Shown: positions 62,753 through 64,000 of the stretch, piece after piece | Numbering within the stretch: position 1 is the first letter of the stretch | Layout of the letters: each line of letters starts with the position of its first letter | Assembly: GCA_016721765.1 (NCBI GenBank) | Contig: JADKHO010000001.1 | Coordinates: forward strand, 1 to 64,000 | Direction: 5' to 3' | Length of the DNA stretch: 64,000 nt | Origin: Bacteroidota bacterium | Lineage (GTDB): Bacteria > Bacteroidota > Bacteroidia > UBA4408 | Notes under the pieces: generated by a model | The model's input: only the letters and a program-made list of their open reading frames with translations | Told to the model about the DNA's origin: nothing | Database searches by the model: none | Made by a program: the position numbers and the translations under genes

Positions 62753-64000
62753 ATGAAATTAAAAAATTATGCCGCCGGAAAATGGGTAGAAGGCGAAGGT
62801 GCCGGAACAATTTTATACAATGCCATTAACGGATCACAAGTAGCTGAAGCCACCAGTAAAGGCCTCGATTTTAAAGCTATGATGGAGTATGCACGTAAAG
62901 TAGGTGGGCCAAAATTGCGCAAACTAACTTTTCATGAGCGCGCATTAATGCTAAAATCGCTTGCCCTTTACCTCACCACAAAAAAGGCCGATTTTTATGC
63001 TACGTCCGCTTTCACAGGTGCAACTAAAGCAGATTCCTGGATTGATATTGACGGTGGAATCGGTAATTTATTTGTCTACGCCAGTAAAGGTCGACGAGAA
63101 TTGCCCAACGAAACTTTTTATGTGGATGGCAAAGCCGAAATGCTGAGTAAAAACGGAAGCTTTATCGGACATCACATTTGTGTTCCCATGGAAGGCGTTG
63201 CGATTCACATCAATGCCTTTAATTTCCCTTGTTGGGGGATGTTGGAAAAAATTGCAGTGAACTTCCTTGCAGGGATGCCGGCAATCGTAAAGCCTGCAAC
63301 AGTCACATCATACTTAACTGAACACGTTACCCGCGAAATTATTGCGTCGGAAATATTACCGGAAGGTGCTTTGCAATTGATTTGCGGAAGTGCCGGAGAT
63401 ATTTTACAACATGTTACCGAACAAGATGTGGTAACCTTTACAGGCAGCGCCAGCACCGGAAAAATGTTGAAAGCAAGCCCTGCCATAACCGAAAATTCTG
63501 TCCGATTTAACATGGAAGCCGATTCCTTAAACTGCTCCATTTTAGGGCCGGATGCAACTCCCGACACCGAAGAATTCAAATTATTTATCAAAGAAGTTTC
63601 GCGCGAAATGACGATTAAGGCCGGTCAAAAATGTACTGCCATCAGAAGAATCATTGTGCACGAAAGCATGACACAAGAGGTGATAAAAGCAGTTAGTTCC
63701 CGACTCAAAACCAATGTAATTGGCGACCCGGCTGTGGAAGGTGTGCGCATGGGGCCACTGGCTAGCAAGGAACAAGTGGTGGATGTGAAGGAGAAAGTAA
63801 AAGAGCTGCTTAAAACCTGCGAAATTGCTTATGGAAATATGGATGATTTTGAAGTAAGTGGCGCCGATAAAAACAAAGGATTTTTTATGCCCTCAGTTCT
63901 TTTGCACAGCAAACATCCTTTCGATAAATCGGGTGCCCACAGCATCGAAGCATTTGGACCGGTGAGCACGGTAATGAGTTACAAAACAACCGACGAAGCT
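62753..64000 (+). CDS. paaZ: PaaZ-type aldehyde dehydrogenase, N-terminal part (runs off window)
   Basis: An open frame from ATG at 62753 continues to the window end (416 codons, no stop). The N-terminus KLKNYAAGKWVEGEGAG and the block YNAINGSQVAEATSKGLDFK are typical of PaaZ. Aldehyde dehydrogenase motifs follow: INAFNFPCWGMLEKIAVNFL, VVTFTGSASTGKML, RFNMEADSLNC (Glu) and MTIKAGQKCTAIRRI (catalytic Cys). The family is an oxepin-CoA hydrolase fused to an aldehyde dehydrogenase of phenylacetate degradation; the C-terminal MaoC-like hydratase should lie beyond the window. It is 64 bp downstream of pgpH. Confidence 0.88.
   Translation, partial: MKLKNYAAGKWVEGEGAGTILYNAINGSQVAEATSKGLDFKAMMEYARKVGGPKLRKLTFHERALMLKSLALYLTTKKADFYATSAFTGATKADSWIDIDGGIGNLFVYASKGRRELPNETFYVDGKAEMLSKNGSFIGHHICVPMEGVAIHINAFNFPCWGMLEKIAVNFLAGMPAIVKPATVTSYLTEHVTREIIASEILPEGALQLICGSAGDILQHVTEQDVVTFTGSASTGKMLKASPAITENSVRFNMEADSLNCSILGPDATPDTEEFKLFIKEVSREMTIKAGQKCTAIRRIIVHESMTQEVIKAVSSRLKTNVIGDPAVEGVRMGPLASKEQVVDVKEKVKELLKTCEIAYGNMDDFEVSGADKNKGFFMPSVLLHSKHPFDKSGAHSIEAFGPVSTVMSYKTTDEA

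Overview
The window looks like chromosomal DNA of a low-GC member of the Bacteroidota. The evidence is the number of secreted proteins ending in type IX secretion system (T9SS) sorting domains (type A on seven intact or broken genes, one gliding-type CHU_C end), promoters of the Bacteroidota form TTG-N18-20-TAnnTTTG, and typical families of the phylum (DUF5606, GEVED, SprB, two-component-regulator propeller proteins, YwqK, standalone four-helix-bundle protein). The genus cannot be read from the sequence.

Bases 1-11.3 kb are accessory DNA. A giant secreted alpha/beta-hydrolase gene is broken by at least ten small frameshifts (148-5763). Next come an 11-bp repeat array, a complete IS256-family insertion sequence with 24-bp terminal repeats, and a 31/32-bp tandem array. 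A small mobile module follows: a MerR-like DNA-binding protein, a small conserved protein and a large serine recombinase. The recombinase frame runs through the terminator and into the 3' part of a tRNA-Val gene on the opposite strand. A fragment of a second tRNA 5' end lies in the tRNA leader.

Bases 11.9-21.3 kb hold three T9SS cargo genes: a five-fold GEVED/Ig repeat protein of 1647 aa, a LamG protein, and a BNR/SprB protein of 1024 aa. The first and third share their C-terminal half-module. At 21.5-24.7 kb is a propeller sensor whose cytoplasmic output is a SpoIIE-type phosphatase.

Bases 24.7-47.4 kb are mostly housekeeping genes: CvfB-like RNA-binding protein, holin-like membrane protein, pore-loop membrane protein, DUF5606, M3 oligopeptidase, DinB-like protein, two glutamate/leucine-type dehydrogenases, the NAD(P)HX repair enzyme, M48 and M43 metalloproteases, a TPR protein, an orphan OmpR-type regulator, a HEAT protein, AddB-like nuclease, AnmK, MscS-type channel and an SCO protein.

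Bases 47.4-64 kb carry a secreted CotH-kinase protein, a GlcD-like oxidase, a DUF2779 double nuclease, a YwqK repeat protein, another T9SS protein, a TerB-DnaJ protein, thioredoxin-fold and NlpC/P60 proteins, a four-helix-bundle gene flanked by inverted repeats, a thiolase, a 7TM-HD phosphodiesterase and the start of paaZ, which runs off the window.

No CRISPR array, rRNA or recognisable defence island was seen. The most unusual points are the recombinase/tRNA fusion with the tRNA remnant, the two repeat arrays flanking the IS, the hairpin inside the IS, the inverted-repeat cassette around the four-helix-bundle gene, the noncanonical pore-loop protein and the DUF2779 nuclease. All function calls are made by recognising motifs and families by eye; no database search was run.
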